Part shown: positions 13,844 through 23,249 of the stretch, in pieces
How positions within the stretch are numbered: the stretch's first letter is position 1
Layout of the letters: every line of letters begins with the position of its first letter
Source: Rhododendron vialii
Lineage: Eukaryota; Streptophyta; Magnoliopsida; Ericales; Ericaceae
Reading direction: 5' to 3'
Assembly: GCF_030253575.1 (NCBI RefSeq)
Contig: NC_080561.1
Location: 7,949,001-8,013,000 of the forward strand
DNA: 64,000 nucleotides
Program-made: the position numbers and the translations under genes
The notes under the pieces: model-generated
The model's input: only the letters and a program-made list of their open reading frames with translations
Databases searched by the model: none
Told to the model about the DNA's origin: nothing

Positions 13844-13923
13844 ACCGAGGAAGATTGGGAGAAGTGGAGGGAGGGAGAGATGGAGTTAGTCCAGGCGAAA
13901 GAAGTAGCACCGCATAGCTCCAT
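5624..13923 (-). CDS. GC1: GC1/SulA-type plastid division protein (epimerase family, SDR39U1-like), 13 exons
   Basis: Exons, highest to lowest: 13846-13923, 13605-13673, 12102-12177, 9550-9609, 9038-9156, 8805-8849, 8225-8303, 7795-7856, 7596-7698, 7203-7263, 6865-6935, 5846-5985, 5624-5755. Every junction is GT-AG and keeps frame; the 1095-base CDS encodes 364 residues, close to Arabidopsis GC1 (347, from memory). Residues 1-49 are Ser-rich, as expected of a chloroplast transit peptide. The Rossmann NAD(P) motif TGATGFIG is at 58-65, then [36 protein letters not shown] and a DUF1731-like C-terminus ([21 protein letters not shown]). In Arabidopsis, GC1 acts at the plastid inner envelope in division, tethered by a C-terminal amphipathic helix. 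Start Met 13923 is chosen by homology (MELC...); an in-frame ATG at 14016 would translate the leader microsatellite as Arg-Glu repeats. Catalysis is unproven for this family. Confidence 0.95.
8406..8664. mobile_element. Stowaway-type MITE in GC1 intron 6
   Basis: The element is bounded by TA on both sides (8404-8405 and 8665-8666). Its terminal inverted repeats read CTCTCTCCGTTCCAAATTGC on the left and, reversed, CTCCCTCCGTTCTAAATTGC on the right. TA target duplications and this terminal consensus are typical of Tc1/mariner-derived Stowaway MITEs. It lies between exons 7 and 6 of GC1. Confidence 0.88.
8617..8788. repeat. 86-bp tandem duplication of the MITE end plus flank
   Basis: Bases 8617-8702 and 8703-8788 are near-identical. 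Each holds the last ~48 bases of the Stowaway MITE (ending ACGGAGGGAG), the TA site and about 36 bases of flank including GTGTAGAGAATGGCAAAG. The copied block must therefore have formed after the MITE inserted. Its outer edge is 17 bases from the GC1 exon 6 boundary at 8805, close to that exon's splice donor. Confidence 0.9.
10552..10870 (+). mobile_element. TRIM-like miniature LTR retrotransposon in GC1 intron 3
   Basis: Two short direct repeats beginning TGTTG lie at about 10552-10636 and 10792-10868. They share GGTCCATTTCCTAACA and, imperfectly, CTTWRGCTTTTGRGACAATY. Directly after the first is TGGTGTCAAAGC (10637-10648), close to the plant initiator-Met tRNA primer site TGGTATCAGAGC. Directly before the second is a purine run, GAGGGAGGG. 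LTR, primer site, about 155 bases of non-coding interior, polypurine tract and LTR in order is the layout of a TRIM. The right LTR has lost a clear CA end and I cannot confirm a target duplication. Confidence 0.72.
12590..12790 (+). pseudogene. RNase H (RVT_3 type) remnant of a plant retroelement-derived protein
   Basis: The plus strand reads [16 protein letters not shown], a stop, then [11 protein letters not shown], and in another frame [20 protein letters not shown]. This matches the order of the plant RVT_3 RNase H fold: a Glu-x-Asp-Ser strand, a Pro-Cys-x-x-Ile segment, then an S-H-x-x-R-x-G-N-x-x-A-D-x-L-A-K-L-G motif. There are stops and frame changes, and the final catalytic His/Asp residues are damaged. 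It lies antisense inside intron 2 of GC1 and is surely inactive. Confidence 0.6.
13782..13841. repeat. (GA)n microsatellite at the GC1 intron 1 donor
   Basis: About 29 GA/AG dinucleotides run up to the exon 1 splice donor. On the coding strand they read CT and begin about five bases into intron 1. Confidence 0.97.
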
Positions 13924-13936
13924 TGAGATTGCTTTG

Positions 13937-13938
<2 letters not shown>

Positions 13939-13971
<33 letters not shown>
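13939..13971. repeat. (TC)n microsatellite in the GC1 5' leader
   Basis: About 16 TC units lie 15-48 bases upstream of the GC1 start codon, reading GA on the coding strand. With the array at 13782-13841 they enclose the 78-base first exon between complementary dinucleotide runs. Confidence 0.95.
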
Positions 13972-13973
<2 letters not shown>

Positions 13974-15283
13974 GGAAAGTGAAGATTGAGGAGAAGTCCG
14001 TCGCTTCGCTGTTCAATTAACAGCCACACCAATTAACGCGCCAATATCCATTACCCTTTTGCCCCCTTCAATTTGTCTCATGCTATATTTCGAACTTGTG
14101 GAAAGTGGAAGAAAAATGTGAGGAAAATTGTATTGGGCATAGTTCTAAAATGTTCTATTTTCTATCAAAACCAAGCAATAGGAGAGATTTTTTTTTTTTA
14201 ATACCCTTCGTTTCTCTTTTTTTCCACAAGTTCCAAACTAACCATTACGGCATTACGCATTGATTGTTTTTGAAAATAAAAATTGTCAAATCAATTTCAG
14301 ACTTCGTCTCACAAATAAGAGAAGAAAAATGATTATGTCATAAATTTCAATGCATAAAGAGTTTTGTACTTTGCACATGTTATAATCATTTTGTGCATAT
14401 AGTTTTAAGGAGTTGACTTTAAATAAAAAGAAAAAAAAGACCGGACTAAAAGAGATATCATTCTCACGATGAAACTTCATTTTTCCATAAAAGAAAAAGG
14501 GTATTGTGTATACATAGGTAATTAGTAGTTTTTATTTTGATTCTTAATATTTTCTATAGTATAAACATACTAGCGAATGCCCATGCCTGAAGGCACAGCG
14601 CAACACATTTTGAAAAAAACTAAATCGAATTGCCATTTTTAGGCATGGCGCGACACATTTTGGAAAAAACAAAATCGAATTGCCATTTTTCTGGAATTTA
14701 CCACCCCACCGATAAAGACAAAATCTCCTATAAGTCATTTTCTTAAATAAACTTCCAATAGGGTCCATTTATTCAAATTATGTACCATGAGAGTGGAAAA
14801 AGTATCCCACTTGATTCCACCGGGCTCTCCCTTGAGACAGCATGACGGTAAAAATCATAACATTGCCTATTAAAAAAGAACTACCAATGACAAACATGTT
14901 CTTTTAACCATTCTCCTTCCCATTTTGATGCCAATGACCATCGCAAGAAGTAACTAATTACACGCAATAAGACTAAAACAAACACATGCCCCATTTTAGC
15001 TTACACTTCAAAGGGGACATGACCAAGTCTATTATTTTTTGGTATGTACACAAATGACAGGAACCGCATAAAGGCCGCATTGCCTCTCACATTCAGCCGC
15101 TACAATGTTAGCTGCAAGAAGATTTCCCTTTTGGAAATCACAATTGAGTGTTTCATATTAACACCACCATTGAGTCTCGCCAACATAATCCAGAACATCA
15201 GTCACTTAATTAATTTGTTCCCCTCTTGTGGAGTGTGATTCATAGAGCTCTTACTACAAATTTGACAATTCTCAATCAGATTC

Positions 15284-15640
15284 CTATGAGGGCGATGAGG
15301 AGTTGGATTTTCTTTGGTTAGATTCACTACTTGCAGCAAATCCATCTCCATTTCTACTTGAGTCTCTCCTTGTCCGAGTATGCACTCCTGAATTCCTTGC
15401 TCCTTTGTCATCCATAAGCACACCACCAAAGCCAATAGCTTCTTGATTACCCTTGGAGCATTGCAAGTACTCAATTTCACGTTGAACCACAATATGCAAT
15501 TATTGGAATGTAGAATCACCAGTTTTTCAAAAAGCATTTTTTAAGTGCCATAAAAAAGGGCAGCCTCATAGCCAATATAACCATACATGCCTTCCCCATT
15601 CGAAACCTTCCATATCTCCACATCTGAAAAATAAAATACG
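15284..15640 (-). pseudogene. Unrecognised coding-like islands inside the Helitron
   Basis: Two minus-strand stretches look like exon fragments. One follows an acceptor-like TTTTCAG near 15627 and reads DVEIWKVSNGEGMYGYIGY. The other reads REIEYLQCSKGNQEAIGFGG from about 15500 and goes on with LMDDKGARN and a Ser-rich tail to a stop. I recognise neither. Their place inside a Helitron suggests captured host exons. Confidence 0.35.
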
Positions 15641-18318
15641 TTGAACTACATTATGCAATTAAGTTCAGGACTTGAGAAATGATTTATGCACACCTGAAAC
15701 AATTAAAACCAAATCAAAATTTTGCCCAAATGAAATTGGACACATTAAGAACTTGAGAAATGATTTATTCTATTTCTTCGTCCATTTCAAGTTTTCTCAT
15801 ATGGGCACATTAAGTTTTTGAGTAACTCAGTTAATACTCTCTCGAAACAAATAGCCGCTTCAATTCACACAACTATTCAACCCAATGGTCATTACAAAGG
15901 CCATTATGCATGCCACACTTGATACTAATGCTGGAAGGCAAGGTATTCAAAAGGGATTAAATAAAGCAGAGAAACTATCAGTAAAACTCCTTAGTAAAAG
16001 CCAATAACAAACCAAATAAATTTCTGAAGGCCCATAATTCTTTTTGTTAATTGTTCATGATAGTGAACTAAAAGCCACGTAAAGAATAAAAAGAAGGAAT
16101 GGGCCTTATCTTAATTATTCAGTTTTCATCTATACACCATGAATGCAAAGTTTAACAAAAACATGAATTCTACTTATGAAGATTAAAAATCATGTTAGAA
16201 ACCCAAGTTAAGGATTGACCAAAAGAATAAGAAAGGTACTGAATGAGTACACATTTTTACCCCTGGTTGTTATCGTTGCCGTGATTTCGCTAGAGGAGAT
16301 GGAGGACAGAAAAGAAGAGGGGCCGAATCACTCCATGGTGGTGATGGGATGATGTCGGTGGTCATCGGTGGACGGGCCTACTGCTGCAAGGGGAGGTTCT
16401 TTGTCTTTGATCAGGGGCAAGGTGAGCGGTGGTGTGGGTGGAGGATGGGGGAGACGTGTGTTAAAAAGTCGCTTCCTGCATGAAAGATAAAATTTTGGGT
16501 TCAATGTAGAAATCATCCATCTACAAAATCTATCACAAAATGAATGAAGGAGAACCAATTTCAATACATGAACCACATATTTGATATGCATATCTAAATG
16601 TGGTCATAGTTTTCAGCTTTTAACATTTCTCATCCATAAAAAACAAAAACTGCATCATTGAAAAATAGTTTTGAGGCTCATGTCATGGAACTAAATTGGT
16701 ATTGCCATCACAACTTTCGCCACTAACCACATCCTAACAACCACGAAACAAAACCATTTTGCTCTCCATTATCTTGGCGTTCTTTCATATAGGCTTTTTA
16801 ACAAACACTACATATGCATCTTTTCCAGACCCACACGGCGTACCAATCTGAACATGAAAATAACTTATCAAGCACGCAAGTATGAAACAATGGCTACTAA
16901 GTAGTCAGTCAAGTTCCACAAATAAGAATAGTATGAATTTTAGAATGCATTATGAATTTTCAACAGTATCAACAGTTTGATTTATAGCATGCACTATGAA
17001 TTTTAGAATTTTAGAAATGCAGTTCAAGATAAATGGTTGAGAGATAGACGTAAAACCTTTGCTCCGATCACCGATGAAGGGTCACCCACTCATTGAAATG
17101 CAGTTCCCTTTAGTGGTTTCCCACCACTGAATCACAATACCAAGGATTTAGACAAATGAAATCAAACATGAAGCGGGAATTGAACTCCATAAATAAATGA
17201 TGATGAGAGGAAAAAATCGTAGTACTTGCTCCGTTTGGTGCAAACACTCAGACTCGCCATCGAAAATCCACATGACACACCTCTGAGCTTAAACAATTGC
17301 TGCTAAAGAAACAACCACTTGGCCGCTACTGCTGCCGGAGAACTCCCTCCGCCGCTGCCTACTAATCATGACTGAAGTGGAATTGATTGTCCGCCTTTTG
17401 ATTAAGTACAACATACGTGAATGTTTTTTCCAATCCACAAAACTCATAACATCATCAAAACTAAAGGAGTAAAGGGCCTAATTTATCCATTGAGCACCTA
17501 GGACTTTCCGACATATCACCACATCGTAAAAGAATAGTACCTGAAAAGAGAATAATAACAAAAGAAAATTTTAATTAGGCCCACGACACCACATGAGATT
17601 TTTGATAAAAAAAAAAATTGACATAACAAAATATAAGAAAGGGAAAAATCACCGATATGGAAGTTTTAACTAGCTTTGAGCACAAAATTCATAACACTAT
17701 TCGTGGAAAAAAAATCAAGCATCAACCATAGGTGGAGCTTTTAATCTAATTCCTCACCATCCCTAAGCTCACCATGGTTTGCCCAATGCCTGAAACAAAT
17801 CACTTAATGGTTTTGCTTCCCCCAACTCATCCCTACTAACACACCCATAGCCAAATCCAAGTTTTTGAAGCTCTAAGTTTTAAAAAATAAGCTGCTCGAA
17901 TCAAATGACTCGATAATGGCCTTTACACTATAAAGACAAATAAGTATCAATACATATCTATAGATAAATGTACCCCTTTTGCTGGCGGAATGCCAACCTG
18001 AAGTTCTGATGTTGACCGCCGACGCTTTTGTCAACCCTTCGTTCCCTTTGAAAACCCATTACTCTGCAGTTTGCAGCCGCAGTTTTTTTAAACAGGATAA
18101 AAGCCAAATTCGAAAACCAAATTCAAATCCAAGATAAAAACCCTAATCTGGAATTCCAATAATGCTAACCAGGTTTAGTAATTTACCTTAGATCAATTGA
18201 ACTCGAAAATAATGCGTGGGTGGATTTGCTCTTTCCGGTTTGGGAATATTTTGGCTTACTTGAATACATGGTGGTAGATGAGGCAGTCGGACCCTGTAGA
18301 TCAGTAGATGGAAGGTAC

Positions 18319-18341
18319 ACAGAGAGAGAGAGAGAGAGAGC
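18319..18341. repeat. (GA)n microsatellite
   Basis: About eleven GA units lie just downstream (minus sense) of the splice donor of the captured aldo-keto reductase exon. Confidence 0.95.
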
Positions 18342-18350
18342 ACGCACCTT

Positions 18351-18480
18351 ACGGAGGAGTACTTCATCGGTGTCTGGACTGTAGCAATCGGAGGTGTCGA
18401 GGAACGTGATGCTGCTCTTGATCGCGCGCCGATCGGTGGTGGCCGCGCCAGTCGGTGGAGCTAGGAGAGCGATCGAAGAG
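18351..18480 (-). pseudogene. Captured exon of a perakine reductase/auxin-induced-type aldo-keto reductase
   Basis: The minus strand reads TDRRAIKSSITFLDTSDCYS and goes on PDTDEVLLRK, ending at a good splice donor (AAG then GTGCGT, near 18350). This matches the (I/V)TFLDTSDxYGPxTNExLLGK segment of plant AKR13-like perakine reductases and their usual exon end as I recall it. It is a different subfamily from the reductase at 275-3239. Gly is lost in SGITF (here SSITF) and in YGP (here YSP), and no following exon was found, so it is a degenerate fragment. Confidence 0.6.
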
Positions 18481-18739
18481 AGGGAGACAGAAGGAGGGTG
18501 AGGTATGGGAATACGGTTAGGGTTTCACAGAATGTCTGCGTTTCTACGTTTCAAATTTTGGAAATCTAATCCTAGTTTTACCAAAATGCCATTTATGATA
18601 ACCCTTGGATGGATCAAATATTTACAAAAATGCCATAGTAGAATGAAGGGTAGAGATTTATGTAGGCATGAGGATAAATCTAGAGCGTTGGTTGTCTTTT
18701 GGATTCAAACACAACTCTGTTTTATTATATAGATATAGA

Positions 18740-19324
18740 TAATGCACCTCACATATAATTTTATCGGGCCGGGCTTAATTTCTAAGAAATATTCCCACGC
18801 CCATTCTGTTAACTAAACGGCCTTAAAAACTCTATCCAACCCCACCCCGTAGACCTAAATACGCATCTCAAATCCTTATAAAAATGGACTGGGCACGCTA
18901 GCAGGCCGTTGTGCACCTTTTTATGAAAAAATGGAATGGACTAGGCTGGTGGACTGTAATGCAATTTTGAAAAGTAACATGAGGGGTAGATAAATAAGCT
19001 AAAAGGGAGGTTGTATCTAAGGTTATGAATTTTCTGTATCGTATCGATATTGTCCAAATCCGATACCCTACACCTCTAATAGAGATAAATTTAAAATGGC
19101 ATCGAGTATCTCATCGGTACCAATACATATCGTACCAGTAAAAAAACCGGTACGGTATTCAGAACCTCGGTTGTTACAACTTCTGGGTTAGAATGAATTA
19201 TGAACAAAATATTAGGACGTGGAAACAAATATTCCTAAAACGGAGGTCTGCGATGTCAAAAACCCCTAAAAGCACTCTTTCTACTTGTGATGTTCGTCTC
19301 CAGCTTTTCATGCGGAGAAGAGAA
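18740..19324. other. Upstream region of bS31m
   Basis: This segment between the Helitron end and the bS31m start should carry that gene's promoter. It holds short A/T runs and no clear TATA box or gene. The purine-rich GGAGAAGAGAA just before the ATG suits a short plant leader. Confidence 0.4.
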
Positions 19325-19594
19325 ATGGCGATGATCCAGAGGTGCGGCGCAGTAGCGAGGAGAATGCTGACGCCAGATCGTACGGCGGCGTTTTCATCGC
19401 TGTCGTCGTCGTCGGCTGCGGCGGGGGCGCCGATACTCTGCGGACGCGGGGACAAGAGGACGAAGAAAGGGAAGAGATTCAAGGGATCGTACGGAAACTC
19501 GAGGCCGAAGAAGGAGAAGATGATTGAGCGAATTAAAGACAAGGTCGAGGTGCCCAGGTCCACCCCTTGGCCCCTCCCTTTTAAGCTCATCTGA
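19325..19594 (+). CDS. Mitochondrial small-subunit ribosomal protein bS31m (30S ribosomal protein S31, mitochondrial)
   Basis: An intronless frame encodes 89 residues starting MAMIQRCGAVARRMLTPDR and ending PRSTPWPLPFKLI. The N-terminal ~35 residues are rich in Arg, Ser and Ala with almost no acids, as expected of a mitochondrial presequence. The conserved core is CGRGDKRTKKGKRFKGSYGN and then RPKKEKMIERIKDKVEVP, the very basic rRNA-binding S31/Thx-type segment followed by the plant-specific C-terminus. In-frame sequence upstream extends to an ATG at 19193, but homology to plant S31 begins at 19325. It is the only clear plus-strand gene in the window. The 3' region begins right after the stop. 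Confidence 0.92.
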   Translation: MAMIQRCGAVARRMLTPDRTAAFSSLSSSSAAAGAPILCGRGDKRTKKGKRFKGSYGNSRPKKEKMIERIKDKVEVPRSTPWPLPFKLI

Positions 19595-21257
19595 TTATGC
19601 TTCTTTGCTTTTCACAGGAAACGTAGTGATGCACTGATGTGTTTGAAAACCTAGGGTTAGGGTTTTGGGGATTCGATTGCGATTGGAATATGCAGATTTT
19701 TATATGAATCCTTGTTGAACTATCTGTTTCGTATAATCAACCTCCACTTTTAATGAAGATTTTGAATTTTGAGAAAGTCCAGAGGAACACAACATTTTGC
19801 GTAACATGTCTGTGTCGCAGTATTTCATTGGCAACTGGATGGATTGTTCGTTTTCAACTACCAATGAGACACTGTCACGCGGGCATGTTGGACGTGTTAT
19901 CGTGTTATAGACCTCTTTCGTTTTGTAATTGCTTAGGATGGTAATTTTTATTGGTATGTTGCTAGGGCTAGAAATTAGTTTCACAGTGAACTTTGGGTCA
20001 GGTTCAATAAGATCATATCCGGTGCTTTACTCAAATCTTTGCTCAGTTTGAGTAAGAAAGCTTTCGTTTGGTAATGGACAAATAAAAGACGTAAATTTGA
20101 GTAGAAAGATGAGGAAAAACTTGATTTGATATGGGTTTCAGCAAAGGACTTGAGAAGGTTTTAGGGAGTTTTTTAAAACCTTGGGTTGTAATTTTGGTAT
20201 GGACTAGTGATGCCCCTAGTAGTGACTTAGAAGGGAATTTAGGTTCTAACTGCTATGAACCAATTGAGAGTGTTTGTGTGAGAATTCATCACTTATTCAA
20301 TTCATCTTGAATAGTTGGGGCTTATTTGTGAAGATTCAGATGCTATTAGGGAGCGGATGTATTAATACGAAACATCTAAAGTGTGCAGCGACTCGGGCTT
20401 TTTCTGGTTTCAATTCATGTTACTTTGAGCTTTGTTGGGCCCGGAGTGCCTCCATGGATTTGGTTACACAATGCCACTCCCTACGACAAGCTTGTAATGT
20501 TCAGGAGGTGGTTGTATGGCTTAAAATTTAATGAAATGTCATTCTCGTAGCTCTTTCCCTGTTGTGGTGGTGGTGGTGGTGGCTAGAAATGGATGCCCAT
20601 TTTTACACCCTTTTTGTTTGCTCAAAACGATCCCCATTGATTTCAATGGTTCCAGTTCTGGACACTGTTTCGGTACTTGCACAGAGAACCACAGAATGTT
20701 GTCATTTTGGTTTTCAATGGTTTTAAATTTCCTTCTAGAAGCACTGCATTTGAGCTTGTTGAAACAACAATGCTACATACACAACTTGCGAACACACTTT
20801 TTACATGCTCCTCTCACAATGGGTGGGTTCCACAATGTTGATTAAGTTAGGTCTTAATTATTTGAGGAAGTTCAAAAAACGGTGAAAGGAATTACTCATT
20901 CATGCATAAATTTATCTAGTTAGTGGTAATGGCCATGTGGTAGAGACACTTTAGTCTCCAAAACACGATTGCAATTTCAGCAGAATAATCTCAGATGCAT
21001 GGTGCAGGTGAGTAAAAAGGAAAAAAAAAGAAAGAATGAGCAAAACCAGCCTCTATCGCTGTTGAGTTTATATTCATTAAAGTGGAATTAGGCAGAAGGG
21101 AAGGATGGTATTCCAGGTATGGTTAACGAGCGGATTGATTCAAATTTTGTATAAAAGATACATGTGTGTTGTTTGTTAATGAGTCTTTGAGTCGAATCTC
21201 TTCTAAAAGTCAACAGCGAGCTCCTTATCAAGTACCTGCAGCACGGGCTCACCTTAG

Positions 21258-21560
21258 TTAATTTTTCGGTACAAAGCGAACCTTCACTACAAAGCAAACT
21301 AAAGGCCTCTCTAAGCTCCGCAGTACATGATCTTGCGGTTTGGAAAGTGCGGATTCAGCTCTTCCTTTTGTAGCTTCATTGTATAATTCGGAATCACTTC
21401 CGACTTCAATATGTTTGTGTCCGTGTTCCAGAATGAGATTCTGACGCTTGAAAATGTCCTGAAGTTCAGCATTAGGGCTTCTGCAATCGAGCAGACGACT
21501 ATTAAAGCCCATCATGATCTTGTCATTCATGCGAACACCTCCGCATGGTTTCTCTGTCGA
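21258..21560 (-). other. Unrecognised coding-like segment
   Basis: The minus strand reads WELSTEKPCGGVRMNDKIMM and on through GFNSRLLDCRSPNAELQDIF, KRQNLILEHGHKHIEVG and LSKPQDHVLRSLERP before a stop near 21258, about 95 residues without a stop. The mixed, non-repetitive composition is more protein-like than most frames here. I do not recognise it and found no adjoining exons; it may be an exon fragment. Confidence 0.25.
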
Positions 21561-22461
21561 GAGCTCCCATGTCCATATTCACTAACATCACCTTTGTTAA
21601 GATCCGGGGGCGCAACAGGGTGTAGTGCTTTAATCTCAACCGTCCATCTCGGCAATCAATGATCTCTTCTCAGACAGAGTTCTTTTAAAATCTGGACCAT
21701 TCAAATCACTTTTAGGCGGTTCAGATATAAGCGCTCTGGGGCACTACAGGGACCAGATCCCCCTTGGGTCCTGTTGTGAATAAATCTTCTGCTATTACAG
21801 AATTCAAGGTGCTCAGTGTTATTGTTTTTTGACTTGGAAATATTAACCCCCAACAATTTTGATTAGTTGTTGGGTATTGTTTGCCTCCGAAAAAGAAGTG
21901 GGTGAAATACTGTGACCAGCCTCTTCCGAGTATAGCCTTTGCAAACCACCATCACTTGCTTTGTTCGTAGAAGGTGACGGCATCATCTCCTACGAACAAA
22001 GCAAAATGAGCGAGATACCCATCCCTCAAGTACTATACTATATTTTATGTTTTGTAAAATTTGTTGTCTAACAGATAAGTCCATATTTCTTCCCCCAAAA
22101 TCCAATGCCATAATATCCGTGTGAAAAAATCCCACGCTAAAATTTGATTGGGAAAAAATCTCACTCTAATGTTTCGATCACAGAGACCCTGAGATTGAGA
22201 GTAGACCTTTTGCCTAATATAATTCTCATGCACTAGCATGAGCGTAAAAGCCTCTTAAGAAAACACCCCAACTATTCAAATGTGCAACAATAAGGATTGA
22301 GAGCGCAAGCGCAGATTGACTGAGCCCTTTACCAAACTCGCTTGTATACTAACCGAAAAAATTATCTAGAGATTTATCAAGTAGGAATATGGGAAAGCGA
22401 GGAAAAAAAAGGGACGTTCAAAAAAAAGGGAAAAAGAAGGGGCAATCGAAGTTGAATAGCA

Positions 22462-22463
<2 letters not shown>

Positions 22464-22523
<60 letters not shown>
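22464..22523. repeat. Compound (TC)n(AC)n microsatellite
   Basis: About 21 TC units are followed directly by about 9 AC units. Confidence 0.97.
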
Positions 22524-22524
<1 letters not shown>

Positions 22525-22879
22525 TCATCCCTTGTTTTTTATGAGGATGCAGCGAATGCAAGGATCTCTATCCCTGCCCAATGTCGTTGAGTTTCCAATA
22601 TGCCAAAAACCAAATGTATACAATGGTTGCATGTCGGATGCAAGATTAGCTATGCTTTAAGTCAACCCACACATGTTAGGGCAGACTATCAGTCTCGACA
22701 ATAAACAAATACAGAACAACCGAGTGTCTCAAAATGTTCAGAGCATCATTAAACACAACACAAACACAATGAATTGAAAACCCTCCCTTGTCAGTCATGT
22801 CCATTGATCTGCATCCACAGCAAATTTCAGAAAATTAGAATCTGTAAGAATTTTTTTTTCTTGTGTGTTTCTCTGTGTC

Positions 22880-22912
22880 TGTGTGTGTGGGTGTGGGTGT
22901 GGGTGTGGGTGT

Positions 22913-22951
<39 letters not shown>
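22880..22951. repeat. Compound GT-rich minisatellite and (GA)n microsatellite
   Basis: GTGTGGGTGTGGGTGT-type repeats run straight into about 18 GA units. The plus-strand Arg-Glu reading across it is an artefact of the repeat. Confidence 0.95.
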
Positions 22952-22954
<3 letters not shown>

Positions 22955-23249
22955 CTTCAGCATTCTCCAGGCTCTCGCATAGGTTTCAGTACAAGACTAC
23001 AAGGATATTTAAATTTGGAAGGCCAGGTGAGGTACCAAGTTTCAACCAGGCTAGTTGTTGTAGAAAAACTATCAAACCAAAAGGGGGCATCTGTAAACCT
23101 ATCCCAGATTTGAGCATTGACCTCTTCAAATCTCTACCGACCACTATTGCGAGTTACCAACCTCCGTGAAGTACCGAAAACACAATACACCTATAATGGG
23201 TAGTGGGTACTTTACCTTTATTTACTGCCATGGGAGAAGAAGCACAGAT

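Larger units (their letters stand above)
14570..18739 (-). mobile_element. Non-autonomous Helitron-like element with captured gene fragments
   Basis: On the minus strand the 3' end carries a hairpin-forming stretch (TGCCTTCAGGCA), seven bases, then CTAG followed by T (14573-14570 then 14569). The other end, read on the minus strand from 18739, starts A|TCTATATCTATATAATAAAAC, the AT-rich 5' terminus common in plant Helitrons; a start at 18733 is equally possible. Insertion between A and T with 5'-TC, a 3' hairpin and CTRR is the Helitron signature. No Rep/helicase coding was seen, so it would move only in trans. The interior includes an exon-like piece of a second aldo-keto reductase type (about 18351-18480) and other coding-like islands (15284-15640, 17230-17400). 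About 45 bases of the 3' end are imperfectly repeated at 14600-14690. Both ends were judged by eye. Confidence 0.68.
19595..23249. other. Intergenic region between bS31m and CIB22
   Basis: No intact gene is supported in these 3.6 kb. The plus-strand readings at 20274-20845 show no domain. The minus strand at about 21258-21560 has a coding-like stretch, listed separately. A compound CT/CA microsatellite lies at 22464-22523 and a GGTGT/GA one at 22880-22951. Sequences near 21640-21790 (GGACCAGATCCCCC, CGGCAATCAATG) resemble others near 43880 and look like terminal parts of a dispersed repeat. Confidence 0.5.

Noticed and set aside
13745..14020. Frames with long Arg-Glu or Leu-Ser repeats on both strands
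   Set aside because: They are translations of GA/CT microsatellites; the only real coding part is the 26-codon first exon of GC1.
16328..16591. Minus-strand frame of 87 residues within the Helitron
   Set aside because: Pro-rich low complexity with no recognisable domain; no splice context found.
22774..23169. Plus-strand frame of 131 residues with Val-Trp and Arg-Glu repeats
   Set aside because: It is made largely of the GGTGT and GA repeats and has no domain.
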